Shown: positions 1 through 11,029 of the stretch, piece after piece
Layout of the letters: every line of letters starts with the position of its first letter
Numbering within the stretch: the stretch's first letter is position 1
NCBI GenBank assembly: GCA_023101885.1
Contig: JALPQD010000394.1
Coordinates: 248,001-312,000 of the forward strand
Source of the DNA: Typhlomys cinereus
Taxonomy: Eukaryota > Chordata > Mammalia > Rodentia > Platacanthomyidae
Direction of reading: 5' to 3'
DNA: 64,000 bases
Program-made: the position numbers and the translations under genes
Notes under the pieces: generated by a model
Databases searched by the model: none
What the model saw: only the letters and a program-made list of their open reading frames with translations
What the model was told of the DNA's origin: nothing

Positions 1-2700
1 ACTCCACCAGGAAACTCCTGGAACCAATTGAGAAGTTCAGCAGGGTGGCAGGATTCAAAATAAGTGCATAAAAATCAGTGGCCTTCCTACATGCACAGAA
101 TGAAAGAAGTGAAAAAGCCCTAAGAGAAACAATCTCATTTACTATAGACCTTAAAAAAATTAAATAACTTGGCATAAACCTAACTAAGGAAGTAAGAAAC
201 CTTTACAATGAAAACTTTAAAACCCTAAAGAAAGAAATAGCAGAAAACACCAGAAGGTGGAAAAACCTCCCATGTTCCTGGATTGGAAAAATCAACATCA
301 TAAAAAAGACCATCCTACCAAAGGCAATATACAGATTCAATGCTATACCAATTAAAATCCCAGGGCAATTCTTTAAAGAAGTTGACCAAACAATCTCCAA
401 ATTCATATGGAGGCACAAAAGACCTAGGATAGCAAAAACAATCTTGAGTAACAAAAACACTGCTGGAGGTATCACCATACCAAACCTTAGTACATACTAC
501 AAATCCATAGTTGTAAAAACAGCCTGCTACTGGCTCCAAAATAGACACACAGATCAATGGATAAGGGTTGAAGACCCAGATATAAGCCCACACAACTACA
601 GCCATTTGATCTTTGACAAAGGGGCCCAGAAAATCCAATGGAAAAAGAACAGCATCTTCAATAAATGGTACTGGCAAAACTGGATCTCCACATTCAGAAG
701 ATTAAAACTGGACCTGTACTTGTCAACATGCACAAGAATTAATTCCAAATGGATCAAGGACCTTGATATAAGGCCAGAGACTATAAAAACCATAGTTGAA
801 AGGGTAGGGAACTCCCTCGAGCTGACTGGGCTAGGCCAACAGTTCCTCAACAGACATCCAATGGCACAGTCACTGCTACCAACTCTCAACAATTGGGATC
901 TTGTGAAATTATAGAGCTTTGTTCAGATAAAGAGATAGTAACACAAGCTCAAAGGCAACACACAGAATGGGAGAAAATCTTCACTAAACACATACCTGAT
1001 AGAGCTCTATTATCCAGAGTGCACAAAGAAATTAGAAAACTAAACACCAAGAAAACTAATGGCCCAATTAAAAAATGGGCCCTGGAATTTAAAAGAAACT
1101 TTACCAAGGATAAAATTAAATTGTCTAAGAAATATCTTTAAAAATGCTCCACTTCCTTAGCCATCAGGGAAATGCAAATCAAAACTTCCCTGAGATATCA
1201 TCTCACCCCGGTCAGGATGGCAAAAATCCACAATACAAACAACAACAAATGTTGCAGAGGATGTGGAGAGAGGGGAACTCTCCTACATGCTGGTGGGAAT
1301 GCAGGCTCATACAACCACTCTGGCGAGCCGTCTGGAGATTCTTAAAGAAATTAAAGATTGAAATGCCATATGATCCTTCTATTCCACTTCTGGGAATAAC
1401 CCCACATACAGCAAAAAAATCACCTCGATAGTACAAGCACGACCATAGCAGCACTGTTTACAATAACAAAGTCATGGAATCAACTCAGATGTCCAACAGT
1501 TGACGAGTGGATAAGGAAAATGTACATGTATACAATGGAGTACTACTCAGCCATCAAAAATGATGAATTACTCGAATTTGCTGGGAAATGGATGTTATTA
1601 GAAACAATTATATTGAGTGAAGTATCCCAGACCCAGAAAATTAAGTGCTGTATGTACTCCCTAATAGGTGGCTCCTAGTACCAAACCCACCCAGCCCACC
1701 CAGAGACACTCAAAAGATCTCTGTAATACCTGCAGTAATTGCAAGGATTATGAACAGGAGGGATGTGGTGGGAGGGCCACACCAGAAACAAGGAGAGAGG
1801 GAATCATTTTACAGCAGACAAAATAGGCCTCCATCAAGGACTGCAAGTAAGTAATGAGACATCTGGTTAAGTTCACAGACATTCGTTCCGAGGGGGTATG
1901 ATCTCACCAGAAGGGGAGGGCATATAGTCTGGCAGATGAAAAGTAACCATTTTGCAAATGGGTGATTGGCCCCTCCCTCACTGTGGTTTCCTACTTTTAT
2001 TACATCTACCTTTGAATATACTCTTATAACAAGACTCTAGTTTAACAGCTTTTTAATCTCTGGCCAGGGGGTGACATACAATACCCATCAGGATGGAGTG
2101 TAGGACATTGCAGGAACAGCAAAACTGCAAAAGAAAATCAACAAACCATAATCCAGAACTTCAGAGACTCTATATCAACCACCTAGAACTAGGCCAGACT
2201 AATCTCTCCCCATCCTGAAGCTCAGGGACATTTGCGGAAGAGGGGGCGGTAAGATTTGAAGAGCACAAGGATGGGAGAAGCAATGATATGCAAGATACTC
2301 CATCCAAGTTAGGGCCGAAGCAATCATAATTGGACTTTGCATGCTCCGCGCAATGTCCAACACACTATTGACCCACAAAGTCTAGCATTTGCTAAAGGCA
2401 CCAAAGTCCTTGGAGGCAAGGGATTGACAGCCACAGTAGTGTTCCTATGCTTAAGGGGAACACAGGAAAGCGTCCAGGGAAATGCCACTGGGTCCTTGTA
2501 TGTCACTGGAGAGGAGGGCCCAGAGGAGAGTCTGGCATGCACATTAAAGGATTCTCCAAGGATTGCGTAGGGGAGGTACTGGGGGATGGGAAGGGAGTGG
2601 TGAGGGGAAGGGGAGCAGAGGGTTTGGGGGAGGAGGATGGAGGGAAGGAATCGGTGTACCTATTAAGTTTCTATGAGCAGAATTAATAATAAAAAATGTT
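1..2700 (+). mobile_element. LINE-1 3' portion (ORF2 C-terminus plus 3'UTR), sense
   Basis: This is the 3' part of an L1 retrotransposon entering from the left edge. Bases 1-1678 encode the distal ORF2 protein (post-RT region and cysteine-rich C-terminus), recognisable by segments such as [27 protein letters not shown] and [27 protein letters not shown]. The reading frame is broken: pieces lie at about 444-914, 893-1141 and 1144-1431, so it is inactive. The family stop codon (MYSLIGGS then TAG) is at 1676-1678. The 3'UTR follows and has a G-rich polypurine tract at about 2570-2650, ending near an A-rich AATAATAAAAAA tail. Seven or more other L1 copies in the window share this 3'UTR. Confidence 0.93.
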
Positions 2701-2722
2701 AAAAGAAAACGAAAATAACGTA

Positions 2723-2870
2723 CCCTATGTACTCCCTAATAGGTGGATTCTAGTACCAAACCCACTTAGAGACACACTCAAACATGAATCTCTGTAATAC
2801 TCACAGTAATTGCAAAGATTATAAACAAGAAGGAAGTGGAAGGAGGACCGTACCAGAAATAAGGAGAGAG
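2723..2870 (+). mobile_element. L1 3'UTR fragment, sense
   Basis: Directly after the tail of the preceding L1 the sequence restarts with the ORF2-end/3'UTR junction (TATGTACTCCCTAATAGGTGG) and continues through the proximal 3'UTR to about 2870, where homology stops. It is either a second insertion or a rearranged piece of the first. No target-site duplication is obvious. Confidence 0.75.
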
Positions 2871-3108
2871 TGCAGATCTGCTTCATGATGGAAAACCAGG
2901 ATCTGCTGAGTTTGGAAGATTTCCCAGCACGAAGTCACAAAGTTCTCCACATTTCACCCAACAAACAGTTCCAAAGGCACACTAGCCACATCACAGCATT
3001 GGCCATACTTTTGGGTACCAACTTCTCTCAGCTTCATAAACAACTTCACGTTGTTGTACCAGCTGTTCTTAATCTCACAGCAGTATCCCACTACCCAATA
3101 CCAATTTC

Positions 3109-3456
3109 TGTAACACTTACTCTTATCTATTGCTGTGAGAGAACACTCAAAGTCAATCAACTTAAGGGAGAAAGGGAGGTTTATTCAGCTTACAGTTCCA
3201 GAGGGAAGGTACAGTCTCTCAAAGCAGAGGTGGCATGGATGGCCTGAGGAGGCTAAATCACCTTAGACATCTTGGAAACTGAGAGCTGCAAGACTGCTTG
3301 CAGCGAAGACGGACTTCTCCTGAAGGTAGGGTGGGACTAATCCACCTCAAGGCCCACCCCTTGTTACTGCCTTCCTCCAGCAAGGTTCCACCTCTCAAGG
3401 TACCATGATCTTGCCAAACACATGAGACTGTGGGGCACACATTTCAAACCATAACA
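3109..3456 (-). mobile_element. Solo LTR, MaLR/ORR1-like, antisense
   Basis: On the minus strand the element starts TGTTATGGTTTG, a hallmark of mammalian apparent LTR retrotransposon LTRs. It carries an AATAAA polyadenylation signal near 3190 and ends with GTAAGTGTTACA, giving TG...CA ends. Length is about 348 bp. No internal region is attached, so it reads as a solo LTR. The subfamily is not certain. Confidence 0.65.
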
Positions 3457-4690
3457 GTAGATTTTGATCAGCTCTGAGCTAGGTAGACAGTTAATACAGG
3501 ACACAGAAATCTGAGAAATGGACCAGACCCAGTTAGGCTACAGTGTGATGTCTTGACCAAATTTGGCAACTTAGTGTCACCTTGTTTCAAGAAAACCATG
3601 TCTTGCAAGTATATGGCCCAGATTTCATTCCCAATCACATCACTGTGAGATCTCTTGTTACTTAATAAATGGAGAGATATAACCCTCTAAGAGTTAGTAT
3701 GCTGATACCACAGGAAGACAAGGGTAAAGAATTTTCTTGGAAAGCCCTGGGCTACTTTAGATGTAATAACCCTCTCCTGGAAGTCATAAACCTAGTGTAA
3801 TCAGGAGCTCTGTCCACTGTAGAGTAAGGATGCCTAGACCAGGGAGAATTATTTAAGTGTCCTTTAAGAAAGGCCAGTGCATTGGCCCTCAGTACAAGAA
3901 GAAATCTGCGGGTCCTGGGAGAGGCACTACTGATGATCTGTAGTCTAAGGACTAAAGTGTCTGAGGGAGCGGGGTAATAGGCCTGAAACATGTGAGAAGA
4001 CAAATATAGAAGGGACAACCAGCATATTACAAAGGAAGTGAGGGCCTGAGGGAGGAGTTCATTGGCTTAGGAAGGATGTCAGATTGAAGGAAGATGTGAG
4101 AGAAGGTGTGAGGATCAAGATGAGGAACCACTTTGTGCAGATACTGAAGACTAAGGTAAGAGAAATGGCTGCAGTGAGGAAACAGAATTTTGAGGCAAGA
4201 AGAGATTTGAAGGGATCCGAAAGGCATTGCCTAAGGAAGGAATGAGGCAGAATCAGAAGGCAGAAAATTCAAGAGGCTATGACAAGGGAAAGGGATTCCT
4301 CACTGTGGAGTCTGGTTAAAGTTTCTTACCAGATGAGAGAACTGAAGTACAAACAATCAGAGAATTTCTTGTAAAGATGGACTGTGTAGAGACATTTTTT
4401 CTATTTAGAGCTATTTGCAATAAGAATATTAATATAGTCATGATTCTTTCTTAAAGACTAAGCATATAATTTAAGTATATAATTTAAGTATGGCCATAGT
4501 CCTTTACCCACATGAAACCCTTGCTAGAAGGATCAAAGTTTAAAACCAGTAGGCATATACAGGAAGAAAAGGCAGGGTAGGAACAAGAGGCCAGGATAAG
4601 AAATCCCCCATTCTATGGCTTCCCCTCTGTCTCCCATGTTGTTTCCCTATTCTGTCCACCACAGGTTACTCATGTCTCTGTAGCTGACCT
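3457..4690. other. Non-coding, no recognised feature
   Basis: About 1.2 kb with only short open frames and no splice, RNA or young-repeat signature that I recognise. Purine-rich stretches at 4030-4260 (gaagg/aagga) are low complexity. It may be old LTR-internal sequence, but nothing supports a specific call. Confidence 0.4.
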
Positions 4691-4930
4691 GTTGGCCTGG
4701 CCATTCTTGTAGAGGCCTAACACCAATAACCACCACTGTTGGATTCACGATTGCCAAGGCCTAATATATATAGAGAAACCCTATCTCAACTCAAAGGAAG
4801 GAGTTGATGATGTAATTCATGATAGAGTTCTTGATTAGTGTCAACAAGATTGTGGATTTGACTCCAGAAACCACAAAACAAACAAACAACACTACAAAAA
4901 ACCCCAAAACATTAAAAACAAGAAACTCCT
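4690..4930 (+). mobile_element. Decayed B1/ID-type SINE remnant
   Basis: Contains AGAGAAACCCTATCTCAA, close to the 3' end of B1. It is followed by a tRNA-like portion (AGAGTTCTTG..., GATTTGACTCCAGAAACCAC) and an A-rich run with CAAACAAACAAA. The order suggests a composite B1/tRNA SINE. Strongly diverged. Confidence 0.4.
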
Positions 4931-6290
4931 TCCCAAACACATCCCCCCCAAAAAATAAAGACTAAGATTTGGAACACATCTTTTTGAAATAAATTATTTT
5001 ATAACATAGAGTATTAGAGTGACTGACACAGAACATGCAATACCCTCCAAAAAGGACTTGCTTCTCAATTGGCAAGGGTGTAGGGATTAATTACAGCACT
5101 CGGCAGCCACTCCATCATAGACCTTTTGGCTTGGAAGTGGGGTACATCCTGTATGGCCTCTAGCTATGACTGAGATAATTTGTTGTTTGAGAATCTAGTT
5201 GTACCAGTCCCCATGGGTCTTTTCTGCAGAGAGATTTCTGTTATGACATAATGACCCCAATCTTCTTACCATCTTTTGTAGTGTTATACTTCATATGTCT
5301 TTTATTCTTTCAGTGCCATATATGTATGTGAATTGCAAAGGAGACAAGCGTATTCCTCATGTTGTTAGGTTTGTGAACAGGTCCCTTTACTAAACCATCT
5401 TCCTGGTGTATTTGTAGTATTATGAAGCACAATATTTTTTCCTCTTTCTGAATACTGATGTAATAGAGTGTTTTTTTGTTTTTGAATCTTTGTTTTTCTA
5501 TCTTCGTTAGATACAGAAACCTTGTGAGTGTGAGTTTAGTTTGAGTTCACCCTTTGCAAACTACAATGTGATGTATCCTCATTCTCATAGGCTTCAGACA
5601 TCAGCATTGTCTGACACCAGTTGTCCAAAGCTGCCATATCCCTGGGTCCTCTCCTCCATTCCATGGAACCTCTCAGGAGAAGAGCTGTATAATGTGGAAT
5701 TAGAAGGGTGGTCCCCCTGTTACCTCATTTAAGTTGTACATCTTTTCTTTCCATCTCTAGGTAGTCACTGAATAGCGTTACAATATACCCGGATGTCAAG
5801 GCATTTTTTAAAATTATATTTTTATCTAATGTTGCATACATGAATATAGTAAATTTATAATACTTTCACTCTTGGCCCAAAATCCTATTCTCCCTCCTTT
5901 TCCCCTTACAACCCTTCATTTCCTTTGCCTGACTCTCTCCTATATTCATATCTTTTGTGCAGTCCACTGTGTTTTATTTAGTCTGTCTTTAATGAGTGTG
6001 ACCTGATTCATTCTCCAGCAAACAACCTAGATTAATATATATACCTTTGAGGAAAACATCCTCCTTTACTTCTCCATCAGCATTGGTCCCTGTCAGTCTC
6101 TCAGAGAGATGTATGAAGTTTCTTGCGATCTTGCTGATGTTATGGTGAAATATTGGTAGGACAGTTCTTGTGTAAGTATACATATATGTGCTGAGGCATT
6201 TTTTTTGTGGTTAGGATTTGTGTTCCTTTGAATACATATTAACAATGGAGATTTTCCAATCATATGATAGTTCTATGCTTTTTAAATTTG
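4931..6290. other. Non-coding; possible old L1/LTR material
   Basis: No gene found. A pyrimidine-rich stretch at 5870-5960 resembles an antisense L1 3'UTR polypyrimidine region but is too diverged to call. The rest is unassigned AT-rich sequence. Confidence 0.35.
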
Positions 6291-6294
6291 TGTG

Positions 6295-6475
6295 TATTTA
6301 CTACAAAGAGGAAGAAGGGGAAAGACGGTGAGAGAAAGTTCATTAATGTCCCCATAGAAGTCAGAGAGTAACTTTCAAAAGTCAGCTCTTCTGTCATCTT
6401 TATGCCAGGATTGAACTCAGATTGCATTGTTTCTACACTAACACCTTTACCTGCTGATCCATCTTACAAGTCTTG
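6295..6475 (-). mobile_element. Old tRNA-derived SINE remnant, antisense
   Basis: The right-hand portion (GGATTGAACTCAGATTGCATTG ... CACCTTTACCTGCTGATCCATCTTA) is the reverse complement of a tRNA-like SINE head: B box near GTTCAATCC, and a 'gatggctcagc'-type start. The left part is purine-rich. It is diverged from the young family seen at 7839. Confidence 0.5.
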
Positions 6476-6891
6476 AATTTGTTTTTTATTATGAACTGGA
6501 TTTTTTTTATGAACCACTACATGATAAAATAGCTGTACTAATTTTACATTGTAGGAACAAAGTACTATGGTTTAATTTTCCATGCCTTTTTCTTAAACAG
6601 TTGTAATTTTTTTCCTGATAGCTATTTTCACAGCTTTCCTGAGATTGCAAGAAGTCTGCAGTTTGAATCTACTGGAAGAGTATAAAAAAGTGTTCTTTGA
6701 TTGTTGGCTCTGTGATTTTTCCCCTATCCTTTTCCACTTTATTCCTGGATATTTTGCATCATGGAGGCAGCACCATGGCCATTTAGAATTTGCTTTTGTC
6801 CAGTACCCTCAGTTCTTACAGCATGTGGATTTAGTCTGGATCCCCTGAATGTACTATGTAAAAACTGAAAGACTCAGTTCATGGGCCAACT

Positions 6892-7137
6892 CTATGGACC
6901 TGGAGACTCCAGAATTCTCTGATATTTAATGAGGTATTTCTTTATAAAGAATGTTTTTCCATATTGTGTACATTCATATGGCTTCTCATCTATGTGAATT
7001 CTCTGTTGTACAGTGAGCATTTGCTCATAAGAGCAGCAATTTTGGTTTGTATTGAGTTTCTTTGAAGCCTCTTTAATCATGTCTTCTTGAATCCGTATAT
7101 TGATATTTCCTTTTTCCTTTATGGATATCAAACCCAA
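6892..7137 (-). pseudogene. C2H2 zinc-finger gene scrap, minus strand
   Basis: An 81-codon minus-strand frame contains [20 protein letters not shown]: a finger linker ([12 protein letters not shown]) followed by the start of a Kruppel-type finger. The second zinc-binding cysteine is replaced (CTQY instead of CxxC), and the second histidine region reads KYQRI. It is therefore a decayed remnant of one to one and a half fingers. Upstream in its frame is MLTVQQRIH, the end of a preceding finger. It lies about 100 bp from the plus-strand KRAB exon and in opposite orientation, so it is not part of that transcription unit and probably came from a separate or inverted KZNF copy. Confidence 0.65.
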
Positions 7138-7236
7138 CTTTCAATAAAATGCTGATAACATACATACACAGAGTAAACTCCCATTTTCTGTTTCCAAGGC
7201 TGACGACTTGGGATGATGGGAAATATGTCATTTCAG

Positions 7237-7363
7237 GGGTCAGTAACATTGGAAGACATTGCTGTGGACTTCACCTGGCAGGAGTGGCAGAACCTGAATG
7301 CTCTTCAGAAGACCCTCTACAGGGATGTGATGCTGGAGAACTACAGCAACCTGGTGTGCTTGG
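7237..7363 (+). CDS. KRAB-A box exon (KZNF gene), intact
   Basis: A 127-bp exon, the canonical KRAB-A exon length, bounded by acceptor CATTTCAG and donor GTGGGT. It encodes [16 protein letters not shown] followed by [26 protein letters not shown]. Known KRAB-A determinants are present: the DI/V..F core, [10 protein letters not shown] and the MLE motif needed for TRIM28 (KAP1) binding. In a full protein this box recruits the heterochromatin repressor TRIM28 in the nucleus. It starts at codon phase 0 and ends in phase 1, matching the KRAB-B exon at 9861. The acceptor has a weak polypyrimidine tract. No first coding exon with an initiator was identified, although an in-frame ATG lies just upstream at 7213. 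No intact finger exon follows in the window, so this is either an exon of a damaged gene or of a gene whose fingers are lost. Confidence 0.85.
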
Positions 7364-7838
7364 GTGGGTCTATCTCTCCTGGAACCCTTAGGAACACTTA
7401 CTGTCTTCATAGTTAATAAGTACTTTCCACTCCCCTGGTAGCTTCCATGGTACTTTGTAAGCTATCCAGCTAGGAGGAAACTTCCAGATGAGTTCCAACT
7501 GTTGTATTTGTCCATGTCTTGTGTTCCGCATGTGTTGCATCTTCAGTAATAAGGTTTTACTGTCAGTTTCTGGAGAGCAACCAAGAGCACTGGCAAAAAA
7601 CTATACTGTTGGGAGGGCCTTTGAGACCTCTGTGACTAACAATTTATCAGGAAGCATCACATGCCTATTACGTGGAGAATCAATCAATTGCCTATAATTC
7701 TATTTGGAGCCTTGGAAGGCAATTTTTTGTTTTGCCCTATCTTCCTTTCTGTGTATTGCCCTATACACATATTTTTTAAACCAAAATATTTTTTACTATA
7801 TTGATATTATAGGAGATTTCTATCTGATTGTATCTTTC

Positions 7839-7858
7839 TTTTTTTAAAATATGTTCAA

Positions 7859-7909
<51 letters not shown>

Positions 7910-8130
7910 TATGTGTATGTGTACAACCAAGGGTGAATTCGGGAATCATCATGGACTGCTTCTACCTCCTTTTTACTCTGCCCAGGGATTCACAGGCTCT
8001 GCCCACTAGGACCAGAAGTGCAGGCCAACCCCACTTCCACCCAGTGTTTGTACGTGGGATCTAGGATCTGAACTCAGGACCCTCTGCTTGCAAGGCAGAG
8101 GCTTAACCCCTGAGTCATCTCTCCAGGCCC
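7839..8130 (-). mobile_element. Young tRNA-derived SINE with (TG/CA)n tail, antisense
   Basis: Flanked by a perfect 15-bp target-site duplication CTGATTGTATCTTTC (7824-7838 and 8131-8145). Read on the minus strand it begins GGCCTGGAGAGATGACTCAGG (A-box region), has a B-box-like segment (GAGTTCAGATCC), a body of about 190 bp, a (CA)n run of about 22 repeats, then an AT-rich end. It sits in the intron between the two KRAB exons. Same family as 15589, 15879, 38670, 58744 and 62876. Confidence 0.9.
7861..7922. repeat. (TG)n microsatellite in SINE tail
   Basis: An uninterrupted GT run of about 22 units followed by TTTGTATGTGTATGTGTA. It is the built-in dinucleotide tail of the SINE. Confidence 0.95.
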
Positions 8131-8149
8131 CTGATTGTATCTTTCAATC

Positions 8150-9500
8150 TTAGTTTTGTTATGTCCTCAACTCTTTCTGTACCTATATCCTCATCTCCTC
8201 CCATTAACCTTACCCTACCCCCATTATTCACCTTTCCATCTTAATATCATGATTTGTTATATCTCCTCCTTTAAAGTCTTAACCCCCCCACTTAATGATA
8301 CCTTTCAATTTTTCCAGCTCTTATAGGAATTCCAAACTAAGTATATCAATCTGCTAATACTAGCATCCACATGTAAGAGAGAGCATGTAACATTTGTCCT
8401 TCTGTGTCTGAGATACCTAACTTAATATTATATTTTCCAGTTCCATGCATCTCTCAGCAAATTTCACAATTTCATTTTCTTATTAGCTGAATAGTATTCC
8501 ATTGTGTGCATCTACCACATTTTCATTACCCATTCTTCCACTGATGGGCATATGGCTGATTTCATTTCCTTACTCCTATGAATAGAGCTGTAATGAATAT
8601 GGTTGAACAAGTGTCTTTGTAGTAAGATGCACAAATATTTGGGAATATTCCTAGAGATGATATAGCTGGGTCATATCTTAGCTTCTGAGGAACCTCCATA
8701 CTGATTTCCAAAACGGTTGTACCAGTTTGCACACTTACCAGCAATAAATAAGTGTTCTCTTTTCATCACATCTTTTCCACATTCATTGTTGATATCTCAG
8801 AGTACTTTTAATTTGCATTTCCCTGATGAGCAAAGAAATTAAAACAATTTTTAAGAAATTTCTTTTTGTGAAACATCTTTTTTTTAGTTACAAGGCCCAT
8901 TTTTTTTAATTGGGTTTGTTTCCTTGATTTTTAATGTTTTGAATTTTTATATACTCTAGAGATAAATTACTCTTCTGTCAGGTACATAGCGAGCAAAAAT
9001 GGTCTCCCATTATGTGAGCTATTTTTGGCTCAATTTACAGTTTCTTTTGCAGAATATAAGTTTTCTATTTTCATGAGGCCCTGCTTGTTGATTGTTGGTC
9101 CTATTTCCTGTGCTAATGGGATCCTGTTCAGAAAATCTTTACCTGGGTCTGTCAATTCCATTATGTTCCCTACTATTTCTTCTAGAAGTTTCAGAGTTTC
9201 AGGTTAGCCATTGAGGTCTTCAATCCATTTGGAGTTAATTTTTGTGCAAGGTGAAAGGTAATGGCCAATTTTCATTCTACATGTGGATAACCAATTTTCC
9301 CAGCACCATTTATTGAAGATCCTGTCTTTTCTCCAATGTGTATGTTTGGCACCTTTGTGAAAAATCAAGTGGCTGTAGATATGTGAGCTTATATCTGAGT
9401 CCTCTGTTTTAATCTATTGATCAGTGTGTCTGTTTTTATGCTAGTACCATTCTGTGTTTATTACTCATGATGGTTGCCTTCAACTACATGGGCCTCTTGG
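8150..9500 (-). mobile_element. L1 ORF2 3' fragment, antisense (older subfamily)
   Basis: Reads as the reverse complement of the L1 ORF2 end. Shared landmarks are the 'gaatagagctgtaatgaatatgg' segment near 8580, 'ccattatgtgagctatttttggctc' near 9010, and 'tggataaccaattttcccagcaccatttattgaagat' near 9285, each with counterparts in the younger L1s. It is more diverged than the other copies and has no open frame of note. Confidence 0.8.
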
Positions 9501-9860
9501 GGTCCAGCTCAGTTCACCTAGCTGTGGAGAAAATGCATTACCCCCTCAGTTGTCTCATTGACAGTGATTGGTTCTTATTTATAATCACTTTCTCTTACTC
9601 AGTTTATACTGTTATCTAATGAGGTATCTCTTTAATTTCATTGTGTTCCTTTTCTTCTGTTTACTTAAAGTTTATTACATTCATGATTTTGATTATTTGT
9701 AAAATTTACTGTCATTTTATAGTAATTTTCCAGTTAGTATTGAATGTAAGTATAAACTCTAAAGAAAGACAATTACCACAATTGCTGAATTGGAGGTGTT
9801 GTCTTTCAAGTGGAAGTGATTTAGCCCTCTGATATCATTTGCATATCCAATTCTTTATAG

Positions 9861-9953
9861 GGCAGTACATGACCAAACCTGACTTGATCTCCAAGTTGGA
9901 GAATGGATTTCGACCATGGAGTGTAGCAGAAGCTTCAGTTTGGAGCCACCTAG
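9861..9953 (+). CDS. KRAB-B box exon, intact and phase-compatible
   Basis: A 93-bp exon preceded by TTCTTTATAG and followed by GTCAGT. It encodes QYMTKPDLISKLENG then FRPWSVAEASVWSHL, matching the KRAB-B consensus (TKPDxIxKLExGxxPW). The KRAB-A exon ends one base into a codon and this exon supplies the other two (G + GG, Gly), so the A-B join is in frame. The exon again ends in phase 1, the usual phase for joining a zinc-finger exon. Roughly 2.5 kb of intron separates the two boxes. KRAB-B modestly enhances TRIM28 recruitment. The GT donor is not the strongest type. No finger exon in usable condition lies downstream before the pseudogene at 28.3 kb. Confidence 0.75.
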
Positions 9954-10389
9954 GTCAGTATATGTATACTGGGCAAGAGAGCTTAAATGATGCTGGTTAC
10001 ATGCAGTTGTTTTTATCAGCTTCTGTCCAAAGCTATCTATCTATCTATCCAAGTATCAGTCTTTTGTTAACGTATTTTTCCAAGTCTTGCTTCATGATGG
10101 CCTTATTGGGAGTTACCTAAGTAATGGTGATGATAGCAATAACCTTCACACATCTCCTCTTTAAGCAATACATTCATTGATAGAAAAGTGAAGCAATAAT
10201 CTAATGCATCATGGTGAGAGTAGAACTACAAGAATATTGACCAGGAGCAGAGGATCCATAAAGTGAACTATTTTTGCTAATATATGGGTAGTGGTTTGTG
10301 TGAATTTGGGAATATATGTTTGCATATTCATATGCATTTGTGGGGTGCATTTATGAATGCTCCTATGTGCATAAAGTCCTGTAGTTGAC

Positions 10390-10690
10390 TTGTTGTATTA
10401 TACTGTCACTCTGAACCATATGTATTGTGGCAGGATCTCCTGCATTACTCAAATCTCATCATTTTGGCTAGTCTGGCAAGCCAGCTTACGCTGGGAATTC
10501 CTTTGGCACTCTGGGATTACAGGCAGGCTGCAAGCTTTAGTGACATGCAATTTCATATACTTTGCCATATCATCAGTCTCTGAACTCACTATAAAGAATT
10601 CATTTATATTCATTAGCTTACCTTTGAGTTGGCTCTTTGCCAAATATGGAGGATATAAACCCAAGACTTAATAGTGGTTCAAATGCTGGT
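10390..10690 (-). mobile_element. B4-like composite SINE remnant, antisense
   Basis: Contains TTTTGGCTAGTCTGGCAAGCCAG and CACTCTGGGATTACAGGCAG, which look like the reverse complement of the B1-related half of an old composite rodent SINE. A related sense copy lies at 33890-34210. Family assignment is tentative. Confidence 0.4.
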
Positions 10691-11029
10691 ACTATTTTCA
10701 GTCTCCTCTTACAGGATGGCTTACTATTGATTGTGTTATGAAAGTACTCCAGAGATTATTCTAAGACAGTTGCTGTTACATCCAGTAAAATTTGTAAGAA
10801 AATAAGAAGAGAGCATCAGATTGTTATGATGGCAGATGAGAAGTTATGTCCATAAATGCAAAAAGTAACAATGAGGGAGGATAAAACATAATCCGAGGGG
10901 CAATAAAAAGGATGAGTAGTGGATATTAAGAAGTAGGTGTCAAGAAAGCTGAGAAGCAGAAAAAGAGAAAAGCAATACAGAGAAGAGTAGAAGACAGTCT
11001 GTCCCCTCCAACCTCAACTTGAAAGTGGC

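Noticed and set aside
2324..2686. Repeated ORFs around the L1 3'UTR (both strands) as a conserved gene family
   Set aside because: The same frames recur at 33389, 43839, 44999, 47112, 49090 and 63472 because the 3'UTR itself is repeated; they are inconsistent in frame and carry no domain.
10021..10045. Short CTAT repeat as a regulatory element
   Set aside because: Only about five units; an ordinary short microsatellite without context.
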